Below are positions 1 to 8,795 of a DNA stretch of 64,000 nt, piece by piece. A model generated the notes under the pieces. The model made no database searches, was not told the DNA's origin, and saw nothing but the letters and a program-made list of their open reading frames with translations. Position 1 is the stretch's first letter; each line of letters begins with the position of its first letter. Origin of the DNA: Taibaiella koreensis (GTDB lineage: Bacteria; Bacteroidota; Bacteroidia; Chitinophagales; Chitinophagaceae); assembly GCF_003545715.1 (NCBI RefSeq), contig NZ_QVNU01000001.1:682001-746000 (forward strand). Direction: 5' to 3'. The position numbers were made by a program, and so were the translations under genes.

Positions 1-675
1 TACCCGCAATTCTTCCTGTTGCAGGTCGTGCTCCCGGCAAATGAGTGCGATACGGTATAGTAGGTTATTTACATGGTCCATTTCCATCACCTGGTGCAGG
101 AGCAGCCGGCCATTGCTGCTTACCGTGAGCAATACCTTCGCATCCAGGAAAACGAGATCGGCATAGTATTGCTCAGGCGTCATTTCCTGGCACAGGATCG
201 TTGCCGAAAGCGCTTCAATACGGCCTTCAGCAAAATATTTCTGCGCCAGCTGCACCAGCTTCTCGGGTGCGGGATAGCTTATGGTCGCCGGTAGTACGCG
301 GGATACCGGTGTCGCCCTTACCTGCTCTCCGGCTTCGATAAAATAAAAGCGGCGTAGCCAGGAAGCAGCCGCTTCTTTTTCGAAAAGTGGCTGAGGGATG
401 ATCTGGCTTCTTTCATCTGCGATCCAGATATGTGTGACCAGCTGCGGACCCGCCACCAGCGGCTCGTTGACAAAAATAGATTCGATAGCAGCCATATTCC
501 AGGAGGCGTAATGGTATACTTTCGTCGTGAGCACATTGCTGTCCCGGCCGTAGCCCGCTATACACAGGCCTTTGTCCCAAACGATCAGGTGCAGGGTCTC
601 TATATTGGTAAGGGGATCGTCGTGCATATTGAAATGCCGGACGGGCTGCAATATCTCGTGCTTGATAAGGGACAT
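1..675 (-). CDS. DUF3822 family protein, 3' end beyond the window
   Basis: The reverse strand is open for 225 codons from an ATG at 673-675 and runs off the left edge, so the C-terminus is missing. The protein starts MSLIKHEILQPVRHFNM and has the look of the Bacteroidota DUF3822 family, a cytosolic protein with an actin/ATPase-like fold of unknown function; it has no signal peptide or membrane segment. It is divergent from the MATE gene, with about 100 bp of AT-rich DNA between them. A second in-frame ATG lies 16 codons in. The family assignment is from overall sequence character, without a decisive motif. Confidence 0.7.
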   Translation of the reverse strand, partial: MSLIKHEILQPVRHFNMHDDPLTNIETLHLIVWDKGLCIAGYGRDSNVLTTKVYHYASWNMAAIESIFVNEPLVAGPQLVTHIWIADERSQIIPQPLFEKEAAASWLRRFYFIEAGEQVRATPVSRVLPATISYPAPEKLVQLAQKYFAEGRIEALSATILCQEMTPEQYYADLVFLDAKVLLTVSSNGRLLLHQVMEMDHVNNLLYRIALICREHDLQQEELRV

Positions 676-732
676 GGGCTGGTATATTGAAATATTTTCA
701 GAGCAAAAATGTGCTGCGCAAAATTAATAGAA

Positions 733-740
733 TAATTTTG
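733..740 (+). promoter_or_regulatory. -7 promoter element for the MATE gene
   Basis: TAATTTTG matches the Bacteroidota -7 consensus TAnnTTTG exactly and lies 35 bp before the ATG at 776, giving an expected leader of roughly 25-30 nt. Confidence 0.5.
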
Positions 741-775
741 TCTGTGGTTCAACCGACAACCACTGCTTTTGATTA

Positions 776-2107
776 ATGCAATTTACCGCCACGAGACGAC
801 AAATATTAAAGCTGGCTGCGCCTATTTCGCTGTCCCTGCTCATACCGCAGATCAGTTTTATGGCCAACGCCGTTTTTCTGGGACGATTGGGGCAGCTGGA
901 ACTGGTGGTGAACGGCCTGACCAGTATTTATTATCTGCTGCTCACCTATATCGGTTTCGGCCTCAGCAACGGGATCATGGTGCTGCTCTCGCGCAGGGCA
1001 GGTGAAAGTGATGAGCAGGGGCTTAGCCGCACCTTCACCAATGGATTGTTCCTGTCTGCCATGGGCTCGCTTTTGCTCATGATGCTTTCGTTCTGGTTTT
1101 CTCCACTGTTGTTTGGCTATACGCTCAAAGACGAGAATATCTTTTTCGCTACCATCGACTTTCTGTACCTGCGTATCTGGGGGCTGCCTTTCCTCATGTT
1201 CACGCAATTGATCAATGCCTTTTATATTGCTACCAATCGATCCCGCCTGCTGATTTACGGCGCAGTGCTGGCCAATCTTGTCAATGTAGGACTGGACTAC
1301 GGTCTTATTTTCGGCAACTGGGGATTGCCCCGTATGGGCCTGAAAGGCGCCGCGGTAGCCTCTATATCAGCAGAAGTGATCTTTTGCCTGGTTATGTACA
1401 GTCTTTTTTTTCTGAAAGGGCTGCACCGCAAGTATCCCATCCGCCGCTACCTGCAATTCGATACCCGCATATCGGCCCAAACACTTAAGGTAGCTGCTCC
1501 CCTCATCGTGCAATATGTTTTCAGCATTGGCGGCTGGCAGATCTTTTATATTTATGTCGAGCACCTGGGGGTCACTCAGCTGGCTACTTCGCATATCCTG
1601 CGCAGTGTGCTGGGCATTGTGAGCATCGGTACCTGGGCGCTGGCGTCTACCTGCAACACCATGGTGAGCAATATCATAGGGCAGGGACATACCGAAAAAG
1701 TAATTCCATTGGTAAAAAAGATTATCGGGATCAGCTTTTCCTATACTATTTTTATTTCCCTCTTTCTTTTTCTTTTTCCCAAAACGTTTCTGGGGGCCTA
1801 TTCCAGCGATACGGCGGTAGTAGCCATGGGTGTCAACAGCCTGCGGGTGCTGGCTATTTCGTCACTGGTAATGTGCATGGCCACCATTTGCTTCAATGCC
1901 GTTATCGGTACTGGCAATACGCTCATTAACCTGGGGATCGAAGTGCTCTGCGTTTGCGTCTATATCGTCTATATTACCATTGCGGTAGAACGGCTGCGGG
2001 CCTCACTGCATGTGGCCTGGGCTTCGGAATTCGTTTACTGGGGCTGTCTGCTGCTTACGGCAGGCGGTTACCTGTTCAGTGGTCGCTGGAAGGGAAAGAC
2101 GATCTGA
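776..2107 (+). CDS. MATE family efflux transporter
   Basis: A 443-residue integral membrane protein with about 12 hydrophobic segments and the typical N-terminus of the NorM/DinF-type MATE family (LKLAAPISLSLLIPQ, then FLGRLGQLELVVNGL). MATE proteins export cationic drugs or metabolites in exchange for Na+ or H+ across the inner membrane; the substrate here cannot be told. Length is normal for the family (about 440-460). The start ATG at 776 follows a -7 promoter element. The gene is alone on its strand and ends at a strong bidirectional hairpin shared with phoH. Confidence 0.93.
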   Translation: MQFTATRRQILKLAAPISLSLLIPQISFMANAVFLGRLGQLELVVNGLTSIYYLLLTYIGFGLSNGIMVLLSRRAGESDEQGLSRTFTNGLFLSAMGSLLLMMLSFWFSPLLFGYTLKDENIFFATIDFLYLRIWGLPFLMFTQLINAFYIATNRSRLLIYGAVLANLVNVGLDYGLIFGNWGLPRMGLKGAAVASISAEVIFCLVMYSLFFLKGLHRKYPIRRYLQFDTRISAQTLKVAAPLIVQYVFSIGGWQIFYIYVEHLGVTQLATSHILRSVLGIVSIGTWALASTCNTMVSNIIGQGHTEKVIPLVKKIIGISFSYTIFISLFLFLFPKTFLGAYSSDTAVVAMGVNSLRVLAISSLVMCMATICFNAVIGTGNTLINLGIEVLCVCVYIVYITIAVERLRASLHVAWASEFVYWGCLLLTAGGYLFSGRWKGKTI

Positions 2108-2111
2108 TGCA

Positions 2112-2150
2112 AAAAGAGAAGTCAAGTTTTCAAAACTTGACTTCTCTTTT
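2112..2150. terminator. Bidirectional intrinsic terminator
   Basis: A perfect inverted repeat (about 19 bp per arm, AAAAGAGAAGTCAAG facing CTTGACTTCTCTTTT) with A and T tracts on both sides lies between the convergent MATE and phoH genes and can stop transcription from each. Confidence 0.92.
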
Positions 2151-2167
2151 TGTAATTGACGTTTAGG

Positions 2168-3196
2168 TCAGGGTTGCTGCTCGGCCTTAAGGTTGGCTCT
2201 GCGCTCTTTGCGCATCTCTTCCAGTTCCTCTTCCCGCTCTGCTTCCTTGTCATAAGCAGCGATAACGGCCTTAACCAGCCTGTGACGCACCACATCGCTG
2301 CCGCTAAGCTCGATATGAGCGATACCGTTGACGTTCTTTAATATCCGCACGGCCTTACCCAGGCCCGATTTCTGATTTTTGGGCAGATCGACCTGGCTCA
2401 GGTCGCCGGTAATGATCGCTTTGGCTGAAGGCCCGATACGTGTCAGGAACATTTTCAGCTGCAGGTCGGTCGCGTTCTGCGCCTCATCGAGGATAATGAA
2501 AGCGTTGTCGAGCGTACGGCCGCGCATATAAGCCAGCGGAGCGATCTCGATCACGCGATTGGCCATGAAATAGCTGAGCTTGTCGCTGGGTATCATATCA
2601 TCCAGCGCATCGTACAAGGGTCTCAGGTAGGGATCGATCTTCTCTTTCAGGTCCCCGGGTAGGAAGCCCAGGCTCTCGCCGGCTTCTACGGCGGGGCGGG
2701 TAAGGATGATCTTTTTGATAGCCTTGTTCTTCAGGGCCCGTACGGCCAGAGCTACCGCGGTATAGGTCTTACCGGTACCTGCTGGTCCGATGGCGAAAAT
2801 GATGTCATTTTTTTCTGACACAGCAACCAGCTTTTTCTGGTTCTGCGTCTTGGCGCGGATCACTTTACCATTGGGACCGAAGACCAGGATGTCGTTGCCA
2901 TCGACGATATTGGCATTTTCGCCGGTACCGTCGCCGTCATCCTCGGCATCGCCCAGAATCTGTGCAAAGTAATTTTCGGAAAGATTGCCGTTACGTTCCA
3001 GGTATTTAATAATAAGATCGATCTTTTCGCGTGCGGTTTCCACTTCTTCCGGTTTGCCGGCAAGTTTTAGCTGTGTACCGCGCGATAATATTTTCAGGAG
3101 AGGGAATTTCTTCTTCAGGATGTCAAATTTGCTGTTGTTTACACCGAAGAATTCAATGGGGTTTACGGTCTCGAGATTGATGATGAGTTCTGTCAA
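2168..3196 (-). CDS. PhoH family ATPase (PhoH-like/YbeZ type)
   Basis: A 342-residue cytosolic P-loop protein. Walker A GPAGTGKT is at residues 137-144 and Walker B IILDEAQ at about 234-240, followed by the family block GPSAKAIITGDLSQVDLP. The N-terminal 70 residues form a KH-like region seen in PhoH/YbeZ proteins; the C-terminus is a charged helical tail rich in Glu, Arg and Lys. PhoH-like proteins are ATPases linked to RNA metabolism and often work with the endoribonuclease YbeY; ybeY is not in this window. The gene is monocistronic and divergent from the oxidoreductase at 3405. Confidence 0.95.
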   Translation of the reverse strand: MTELIINLETVNPIEFFGVNNSKFDILKKKFPLLKILSRGTQLKLAGKPEEVETAREKIDLIIKYLERNGNLSENYFAQILGDAEDDGDGTGENANIVDGNDILVFGPNGKVIRAKTQNQKKLVAVSEKNDIIFAIGPAGTGKTYTAVALAVRALKNKAIKKIILTRPAVEAGESLGFLPGDLKEKIDPYLRPLYDALDDMIPSDKLSYFMANRVIEIAPLAYMRGRTLDNAFIILDEAQNATDLQLKMFLTRIGPSAKAIITGDLSQVDLPKNQKSGLGKAVRILKNVNGIAHIELSGSDVVRHRLVKAVIAAYDKEAEREEELEEMRKERRANLKAEQQP

Positions 3197-3404
3197 AGTC
3201 TGTTAAATTTAATGTACGTAATAGTGGGACTGTTCGATCATAGGCCACGGGAGGCGCTATCGGCGTGGCGCGTTACTTAAAGTTATGTATAAATTGGAAT
3301 CCTTAAGCCATTATTTTATTGTTAGCCGGGGTTATCAACTTTCGCCGCTGGATATGTGGAAAAATAATTTAATCTTCGCATCTGATCGTTTTTGATTCAT
3401 AGCA

Positions 3405-4910
3405 GTGGCAATTTACGACGTCGTAATTATAGGTTCCGGGTTGGGCGGTTTGCTCAGCGCAGTTTTCCTGGCAAAGGAAGGGTTACGCGTTGCTGTAATA
3501 GAACAAAATAAACAGGTCGGCGGTTGTCTGCAAACCTTTTCTTTTGAAAAAAAGCTTTTTGACTCCTGCGTGCACTATATCGGCGCCCTGGAAGAGGGGC
3601 AAAGCCAGCATCGCGTGTTCCGCTATGCCGGTATCCTGGACGATCTCGGGCTCAGCCGGCTCGACGGGGATGGCTTCGATCGTATACTCCTGGGCGACGA
3701 TCCCGAAGATTACCCCCATGCGCAGGGCCTGGACCATTTTGCCGCATTGCTGAAACCTTATTTCAACCGGTCGGCCAAAGCGCTGGATGAATATGTACAA
3801 GTACTGCGGCAGGTGGGCGATAGCTTCCCGCTGTACAACCTCAGGAACGGCAATGCTCATGAGAAGGAGGCCGTAAGCCATTGGACCATGCACGATATTA
3901 TGCGACGGATCCCCGATGAAAAGCTGCAGCATGTGCTGATGGGGAATAACCTCCTCTACGCCGGCGCCCGCGACAAAACCCCCTTTTATGTGCATGGCCT
4001 GGTGACCAAAAGCTATATCGATAGCGCCTACAAGATCAAAGGCGGCAGCTCACAGGTATCTAAGCTGCTCTGGCGGCGGCTTCAGGAGCATGGCGGCGTC
4101 ATTTTCCGTAATGAAAAGGTGACCGGCCTCAGGGAAAAGAATGGCGCGATCCAAAGTGCGGTCACTGCTTCCGGCGCAGTATACGAAGGAAGGCAGTTTA
4201 TAGCCAATGTGCATCCGGCCGCGGCCCTCTCCTGGATCGACTGCAGCCTTATCAAACCGGTATACCGTAAACGTATCCTTGCCGCAGAAAATTCGATATC
4301 GGCTTTTATGGTCAATATTGTGTTACAGCCGGGAACAGTGCCGTACCGCAATCACAATATTTACTGGAACCGCAGCGCCGATGTATACGCGGCGGTTGCC
4401 TATACGCCCGGCGAATGGCCCGCTAACTATGCATTATATTTCGGCGCCGATACGCAATATCCGGGGTATGCCGATACCGTAGCTATATTAACGTATATGC
4501 ACGCCTCCGAACTCGATGAATGGCGTGATACCCGTAATATCACAGCAGCGCCTTCGGAGCGGGAGGCGGGTTACCACGCCTTTAAGGAAGAGAAGGCCGC
4601 ATTGCTCATCGATACGGTGGCAGCGCGTTATCCCGAGCTACGGCAGCATATGCTGGCGTTCAAGGTCGCGACGCCGCTCACCTTCCGCGATTACATGGGC
4701 ACGCCCGATGGTAGCATCTACGGTATCATGGCCGATGTGCAGAACCAGGCCGGCACCCGTATCCCCATCAGGACCAAAATACCCAACCTGCTCTTTACCG
4801 GCCAGAATATTGGCATCCACGGTGTGCTTGGCGTGAGCATCAATGCTGTAGCGGCCAGCGCCGAGCTGCTGGGGCTCGATTATCTATTGGAAAAGATACA
4901 TAAAGCTTGA
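3405..4910 (+). CDS. FAD-dependent oxidoreductase, carotenoid desaturase / retinol saturase-like
   Basis: A 501-residue flavoprotein. The dinucleotide-binding fingerprint GSGLGG lies at about residues 11-16 and the FAD ribose contact E33 follows the second strand (VAVIEQN). The C-terminal block TGQNIGIHGVLGVSINAVA closes the FAD site as in the CrtI/RetSat group (phytoene desaturases and all-trans-retinol 13,14-reductases). The substrate is not evident: no carotenoid or lipid cluster is nearby. The start is a GTG at 3405 (GTG GCA ATT TAC GAC), placing the fingerprint at the usual distance from the N-terminus. The stop at 4910 is followed after 5 bp by the MmcQ-like gene, suggesting co-transcription. 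Confidence 0.87.
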   Translation: MAIYDVVIIGSGLGGLLSAVFLAKEGLRVAVIEQNKQVGGCLQTFSFEKKLFDSCVHYIGALEEGQSQHRVFRYAGILDDLGLSRLDGDGFDRILLGDDPEDYPHAQGLDHFAALLKPYFNRSAKALDEYVQVLRQVGDSFPLYNLRNGNAHEKEAVSHWTMHDIMRRIPDEKLQHVLMGNNLLYAGARDKTPFYVHGLVTKSYIDSAYKIKGGSSQVSKLLWRRLQEHGGVIFRNEKVTGLREKNGAIQSAVTASGAVYEGRQFIANVHPAAALSWIDCSLIKPVYRKRILAAENSISAFMVNIVLQPGTVPYRNHNIYWNRSADVYAAVAYTPGEWPANYALYFGADTQYPGYADTVAILTYMHASELDEWRDTRNITAAPSEREAGYHAFKEEKAALLIDTVAARYPELRQHMLAFKVATPLTFRDYMGTPDGSIYGIMADVQNQAGTRIPIRTKIPNLLFTGQNIGIHGVLGVSINAVAASAELLGLDYLLEKIHKA

Positions 4911-4915
4911 AAAGC

Positions 4916-5248
4916 ATGAATGCAGAGTCTATAAGAACGTATTGCCTTGCCCGGGAGGGCGCCGAAGAAAGTTTTCCTTTTGGCGAAGGCGCCCTGGTGT
5001 TCAAAGTGGCGGGAAAAATGTTCCTGCTGCTCAGCCTCGACGCCGTGCCGCTATCCTTCAATGCCAAATGCGATCCCGACAGGGCGCAGGAGCTGAGAGA
5101 AACCTATAGTACGATTATTCCCGGTTACCATATGAACAAGAAACACTGGAATACCGTGATCGTCGATGGCAGCCTGGGCGATAAACTGATTAAAGAGCTG
5201 ATCGATCACTCTTACGATCTGGTAAAGCCGAAGACAAAGCGGAAGTGA
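4916..5248 (+). CDS. MmcQ/YjbR family protein
   Basis: A 110-residue cytosolic protein of the MmcQ/YjbR fold, which has a CyaY-like double-wing shape and is annotated as DNA-binding; its role is unknown. Family signs are the N-terminal RTYCLAREGAEESFPF, the central strands ALVFKVAGKMFLLL, and the C-terminal YHMNKKHWNTV block before a short Lys-rich tail. I chose ATG 4916 over the TTG at 4907 (which would overlap the previous stop) because homologues begin a few residues before this I-R-x-Y-C motif. Convergent with the HAD gene, only 19 bp apart, with no clear terminator between. Confidence 0.88.
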   Translation: MNAESIRTYCLAREGAEESFPFGEGALVFKVAGKMFLLLSLDAVPLSFNAKCDPDRAQELRETYSTIIPGYHMNKKHWNTVIVDGSLGDKLIKELIDHSYDLVKPKTKRK

Positions 5249-5267
5249 TTTTATGCTTCAGTCACAG

Positions 5268-5921
5268 CTATTGCAGCGATTGCCACACCTGTGCGTTGAA
5301 AGCTTCCAGGCTGGGCAACTTTACATCAGCCAGGCCGAAGCGCGCATCCTCGTATCGTGCCGGCTCGGGTACCACGATCACTTTCATACGGGCGGCTTTA
5401 GCCGATATCATCCCATTCACCGAATCTTCGAGCGCAATACAATTCCATGGCGATTCTGTAAGCGCATGGGCGCATTGAAGGTAAACTTCCGGATGCGGTT
5501 TCCCGAATAGAGCGGTATCTGCCGAGGTCATGGCAGCAAAGTAACCGGTAAGTCCGAAATGCCCGATCAGCTCGTTGAGCATACGGGTGGGTGAGGAGGT
5601 GGCCAGACCTGTTTTGGTCTTGTTGGCCTGCAGCCATTGAAGGCAAGCCTCTGCGCCGGGCATTACGCCGCCTTCTGCTTTGGATAGGGCGATAATGTCG
5701 TCCAGGATATCCTCGGCCAACTGCTTTGCCGTGACAGTGCCCGGCCATCCGAACTTCTCTTTCCAGAATTCGGTAACCTCGTATATTCTCAAACCAGTAG
5801 TGTACTTGAAGAAATCGGTGCCTACGGGCACCTGGTAATGCCGGGCTATTTTGAGCATGCTTACGCCCCATAACGGCTCTGTGTCGAGCAACAGGCCGTC
5901 CATATCGAAAATTGCTGCCAT
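5268..5921 (-). CDS. HAD superfamily phosphatase (HxpB / beta-phosphoglucomutase-like)
   Basis: A 217-residue HAD hydrolase with the four motifs in place: I, FDMDGLLLDTEP at 5-16 with nucleophile D7; II, the SS of LATSSP near 108; III, the Lys of GKPHPEVY near 142; IV, ALEDSVNG near 166. A helical cap between motifs I and II makes it a subfamily I (PGMB/HxpB-like) enzyme, expected to dephosphorylate sugar phosphates in the cytosol. The exact substrate cannot be read. It lies 40 bp downstream of the outer-membrane protein gene on the same strand and may be co-transcribed with it. Confidence 0.9.
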   Translation of the reverse strand: MAAIFDMDGLLLDTEPLWGVSMLKIARHYQVPVGTDFFKYTTGLRIYEVTEFWKEKFGWPGTVTAKQLAEDILDDIIALSKAEGGVMPGAEACLQWLQANKTKTGLATSSPTRMLNELIGHFGLTGYFAAMTSADTALFGKPHPEVYLQCAHALTESPWNCIALEDSVNGMISAKAARMKVIVVPEPARYEDARFGLADVKLPSLEAFNAQVWQSLQ

Positions 5922-5961
5922 TAAAATCGCGCTGAATTGAATTTGCGCCGCGAAGATACGT

Positions 5962-6831
5962 TTAATCCGGCTGCCATAGTCCTTCCAGGTGTGAAGGACA
6001 TTTGTAGGTTTTCAGCTGGAACGAGAGCGAAAATTGAACCATCAGGTATTGGTCCTTGCTGGCATTGTCGCCGCGCTGCTTGCCGGCACGGCCCAGCTTT
6101 TGCCCATCTACCGTAATCGAGCGGTCCTGGAGCTGAGACGCTACGCTGGGGTTCTTTGGATTGGCGAGAAAGCGGTCGGCGCCTACATAAGTATTGCTCA
6201 CATCGTCCATATAATCGGTAAAGGTAAAGCGATTGACGATCTCGGCGCTGAAGTTGACGCCTGGCCCCAGCCAGTATTTGATCCCTGCGCCCACCGGCAG
6301 ACAAATGCTGTAAGGTTTGTATTTGCGGTTTTTGAATTCTTCTGTATTCTGTCCTTCGGTACCCAGGGGTCTCAGGTTGTAGCGCCTGCCGTTCAGGTCG
6401 GTGTACGGCTCATAATAAAATGCGCCTATGCCGCCAGTAAGGTAAGGAGTGAAACGGTGTTGTGGATCGCCGGTAGAAAACCAGAAGAAATTAAATTCGG
6501 CCATTACGGTGGCCTCTACAATGTCGGACCGGAAGCTCAGGTTGCGCTGCTGCTGGTAAGGGTTGGAGGTAAATTGGTCATCGTAACCTACCTTGGTATA
6601 GTTAACAGCGCCACGCAGTGCGATATAGGGATTCAGGTGATAGCGCAGAAACAAGCCGCCTGCAGGTCTGATGTATTTTAAGCCGTAATTGGGATTAAGA
6701 TCGCCGAAATAAGTAGAGGCTCCCAGGAGCACACCGTATTCGGTAGATTGATAAAACTCCTGTGCCGAAGCTTTGAATATACCGGGTACGAAGAAGGCAA
6801 GCAGGAGGGCTCTCTTTATGGATAAAAACAT
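5962..6831 (-). CDS. DUF6089 family outer-membrane beta-barrel protein
   Basis: A 289-residue protein with an N-terminal signal peptide (cleavage probably after KASA, before QEFYQ) and alternating aromatic/polar strands typical of a small barrel: YGVLLGASTYFGDLNP, YIALRGAVNYTKVGYDD, FTPYLTGGIGAFYYEP, GAGIKYWLGPGVNFSAEI. The GDLNPNYG block and length match DUF6089 proteins of Bacteroidota, which are related to PorG-like barrels of the gliding/T9SS apparatus, but no T9SS core gene is adjacent. Role in the outer membrane unknown. Probably first gene of a two-gene unit with the HAD phosphatase. Confidence 0.82.
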   Translation of the reverse strand: MFLSIKRALLLAFFVPGIFKASAQEFYQSTEYGVLLGASTYFGDLNPNYGLKYIRPAGGLFLRYHLNPYIALRGAVNYTKVGYDDQFTSNPYQQQRNLSFRSDIVEATVMAEFNFFWFSTGDPQHRFTPYLTGGIGAFYYEPYTDLNGRRYNLRPLGTEGQNTEEFKNRKYKPYSICLPVGAGIKYWLGPGVNFSAEIVNRFTFTDYMDDVSNTYVGADRFLANPKNPSVASQLQDRSITVDGQKLGRAGKQRGDNASKDQYLMVQFSLSFQLKTYKCPSHLEGLWQPD

Positions 6832-6901
6832 GTCTTTTTTCGCTGCGATTCAATGATTAAACGCTAAAATAAGCTATTTTATTATAGCGGGGCGTTCCCC
6901 A

Positions 6902-6938
6902 AAACAAAATTTGACAAACCGGATAGTTTGTCAAATTC
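6902..6938 (-). terminator. Intrinsic terminator of pdhB
   Basis: A perfect 12-bp stem (AATTTGACAAAC with GTTTGTCAAATT, loop CGGATA), followed on the reverse strand by TTTTGTTTT, lies about 20 bp past the pdhB stop. Confidence 0.85.
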
Positions 6939-6957
6939 TGAGCAGGTATACGTTGTG

Positions 6958-7941
6958 TTATTTTTTGATGTACATCACCTCTTTCACCAGGTTCACCGTG
7001 CGCGGCACATCGGGCAGGTAAGCCGCCACCAGGTTGGGCGCATAGTGCATATTGGTATCGGCCGAGCAGATGCGGTGTATGGGGGCATCCAGGTAATCGA
7101 AGGCGTCTTTCTGCACCCGGTAGCTGATCTCGGAAGATACGGAGGCGAATGGCCACTGCTCTTCCACGATCACGAGACGATTGGTCTTTTTCACCGAATT
7201 GATAATGGTCTCACTATCCAGCGGGCGAATGGTGCGCAGGTCGATCACTTCGGCGCTGATACCTTCTTTGGCCAGCTCTTCCGCAGCGCCCATGGCTACT
7301 TTCATCATCTTGTTGAACGAAACGATCGTTACATCGGTGCCTTCTCTTTTTACAGCGGCCTTACCCAGAGGGATCAGGTACTCGCCATCGGGCACCTCGC
7401 CCATATCGCCGTACATGAGCTCCGACTCCAGGAAAACAACCGGATCATCATCGCGGATTGCGGATTTCAGCAGGCCCTTGGCATCGTATGGATTAGATAC
7501 CGATACCACCTTAAGTCCCGGAATATTGGCGTACCAGCTTTCAAAAGCGGAGGAGTGCTGGGCGCCGAGCTGTCCGGCCGAACCATTGGGTCCTCTGAAT
7601 ACGATGGGGCAGCCAAACTGGCCTGCGCTCATCGAGAGCATTTTGGAAGCGTGGTTCATGATCTGGTCCAGCGCCAGTACGGCAAAGTTCCAGGTCATAA
7701 ATTCCACTACAGGACGAAGACCGTTGGATGCAGCGCCCACTGCGATGGCGGTAAAACCCAGCTCTGCAATAGGCGTATCGATCACCCTGCGGGGGCCGAA
7801 CTCGTCGAGCATGCCCTGGCTTACCTTGTAGGCGCCATTGTACTGAGCTACTTCCTCACCCATCAAAAACACTCTTTCATCCCTGCGCATCTCTTCGCTG
7901 AGCGCTTCGCGCAGCGCCTGCCGGAAAGCTATTTCTGCCAT
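6958..7941 (-). CDS. pdhB: Pyruvate dehydrogenase E1 component, beta subunit
   Basis: A 327-residue transketolase-like beta subunit. Family blocks: MGEEVAQYNGAYKVSQGM near 27, ELGFTAIAVGAASNGLRPVVEFM near 60, FRGPNGSAGQLGAQHS near 114, IDLRTIRPLD near 229 and IVEEQWPFASVSSEI near 255. With the alpha subunit it forms the thiamine-diphosphate E1 heterotetramer that decarboxylates pyruvate and acetylates the E2 lipoyl domain. The genes for E1 alpha, E2 and E3 are not nearby, and this gene is flanked by its own terminator, so it is a separate unit. Branched-chain keto acid E1 beta is the alternative, but the YNGAYKVSQGM block favours pyruvate. Confidence 0.95.
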   Translation of the reverse strand: MAEIAFRQALREALSEEMRRDERVFLMGEEVAQYNGAYKVSQGMLDEFGPRRVIDTPIAELGFTAIAVGAASNGLRPVVEFMTWNFAVLALDQIMNHASKMLSMSAGQFGCPIVFRGPNGSAGQLGAQHSSAFESWYANIPGLKVVSVSNPYDAKGLLKSAIRDDDPVVFLESELMYGDMGEVPDGEYLIPLGKAAVKREGTDVTIVSFNKMMKVAMGAAEELAKEGISAEVIDLRTIRPLDSETIINSVKKTNRLVIVEEQWPFASVSSEISYRVQKDAFDYLDAPIHRICSADTNMHYAPNLVAAYLPDVPRTVNLVKEVMYIKK

Positions 7942-8002
7942 AAATTATTGATCTGATTTTAAGCGGGGGTAAAAATAGTTTATTCTACCGAATTATAAAA
8001 CG

Positions 8003-8036
8003 AAAACTACGCCTTCCGTTTACCGGGAGGCGTAGT
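8003..8036 (-). terminator. Intrinsic terminator of the lipoprotein gene
   Basis: ACTACGCC and GGCGTAGT pair around a weaker inner stem; on the reverse strand the hairpin is followed by TTTTCGTTTT. It sits about 25 bp past the stop of the gene at 8059. Confidence 0.75.
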
Positions 8037-8058
8037 CTGGTCTGAATCTTGACAAAAG

Positions 8059-8628
8059 TTATTTTTTCTCTTCAGCTTTCTTTTCTGTAGCCTTGCTTTC
8101 ACCGGCAGGTTTCAGGTTGATATACATCACCTGTTTTTCCTTACCTACTTTGAAGCGCATTTCGCTGCTGCTGATCTTTTCGATGTTGATGGTATCCGGC
8201 TTGCTGGGCATTCCGGCAGGAATATTTACCGGCTTTACGATCAGCTTTTTATCATCAGTCAGTGTATATTTCATAGAATCTTTCCGTCCGGCGCTGCCTT
8301 CCTCGTTGATCATATAACCGTCCTTGGTAAAGGTGAGGCGGCTTTCCTTCGCTGCTTTCTCATAGTCTTCCTTGGATTGCCTGATCTGTTTTTTGAGCAA
8401 CATCTTGAAGCTATCCACGTTGAAAGTACCTACATACATGGCCATATTGCTATCCACTACGGTAATGGTATCTATAGAATGCTCCTGTACCTTCAGCATA
8501 GAATCTCTGAAAGGACTTTCGAAGCTATCTATCTGCCATTTACGTACGATCTGGTCTTTGGGAGATTGGCAGGCTGCCAATAAAAGCAGGCAGCTGCCTG
8601 CAACGAATAAGCGGTTTTTTCGTGTCAT
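8059..8628 (-). CDS. Hypothetical lipoprotein
   Basis: About 189 residues. With the start at ATG 8628 the protein begins MTRKNRLFVAGSCLLLLAAC, a textbook lipoprotein signal ending in the lipobox LAAC with Cys20 as lipidation site. The rest is soluble, beta-rich and charged, with a region that reads like a lipocalin-type stress/turnover domain (IVRKWQIDSFE near the N-terminus) and a Lys/Glu-rich tail. I do not recognise the family with certainty. An in-frame ATG at 8655 would give nine extra residues before the signal peptide and is less likely, because a promoter element lies inside that extension (8634-8641). Confidence 0.8.
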   Translation of the reverse strand: MTRKNRLFVAGSCLLLLAACQSPKDQIVRKWQIDSFESPFRDSMLKVQEHSIDTITVVDSNMAMYVGTFNVDSFKMLLKKQIRQSKEDYEKAAKESRLTFTKDGYMINEEGSAGRKDSMKYTLTDDKKLIVKPVNIPAGMPSKPDTINIEKISSSEMRFKVGKEKQVMYINLKPAGESKATEKKAEEKK

Positions 8629-8633
8629 GGGCG

Positions 8634-8641
8634 CAAAGTTA
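8634..8641 (-). promoter_or_regulatory. -7 promoter element placed 5 nt before the start codon
   Basis: TAACTTTG (reverse strand) matches TAnnTTTG and is followed by only five bases before the ATG at 8628. If used, transcription would begin at or about the start codon. Confidence 0.5.
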
Positions 8642-8757
8642 TAGTTTTCAGCCATAACAAGAAGTTTTTTCCTATTTCTTTTCCCTGCATGTTTACAGCC
8701 GATTCCGGAGGGTATATATAGCTGCCATTTTCATGCACGCCATTATTAAAAAAAGGT

Positions 8758-8765
8758 TACCTTTA
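8758..8765 (+). promoter_or_regulatory. -7-like promoter element for the 3-hydroxyacyl-CoA dehydrogenase gene
   Basis: TACCTTTA, one base from the TAnnTTTG consensus, 30 bp before the ATG at 8796. Confidence 0.45.
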
Positions 8766-8795
8766 GGCGTTTTTAAAAAAAATTAATTATTAATC

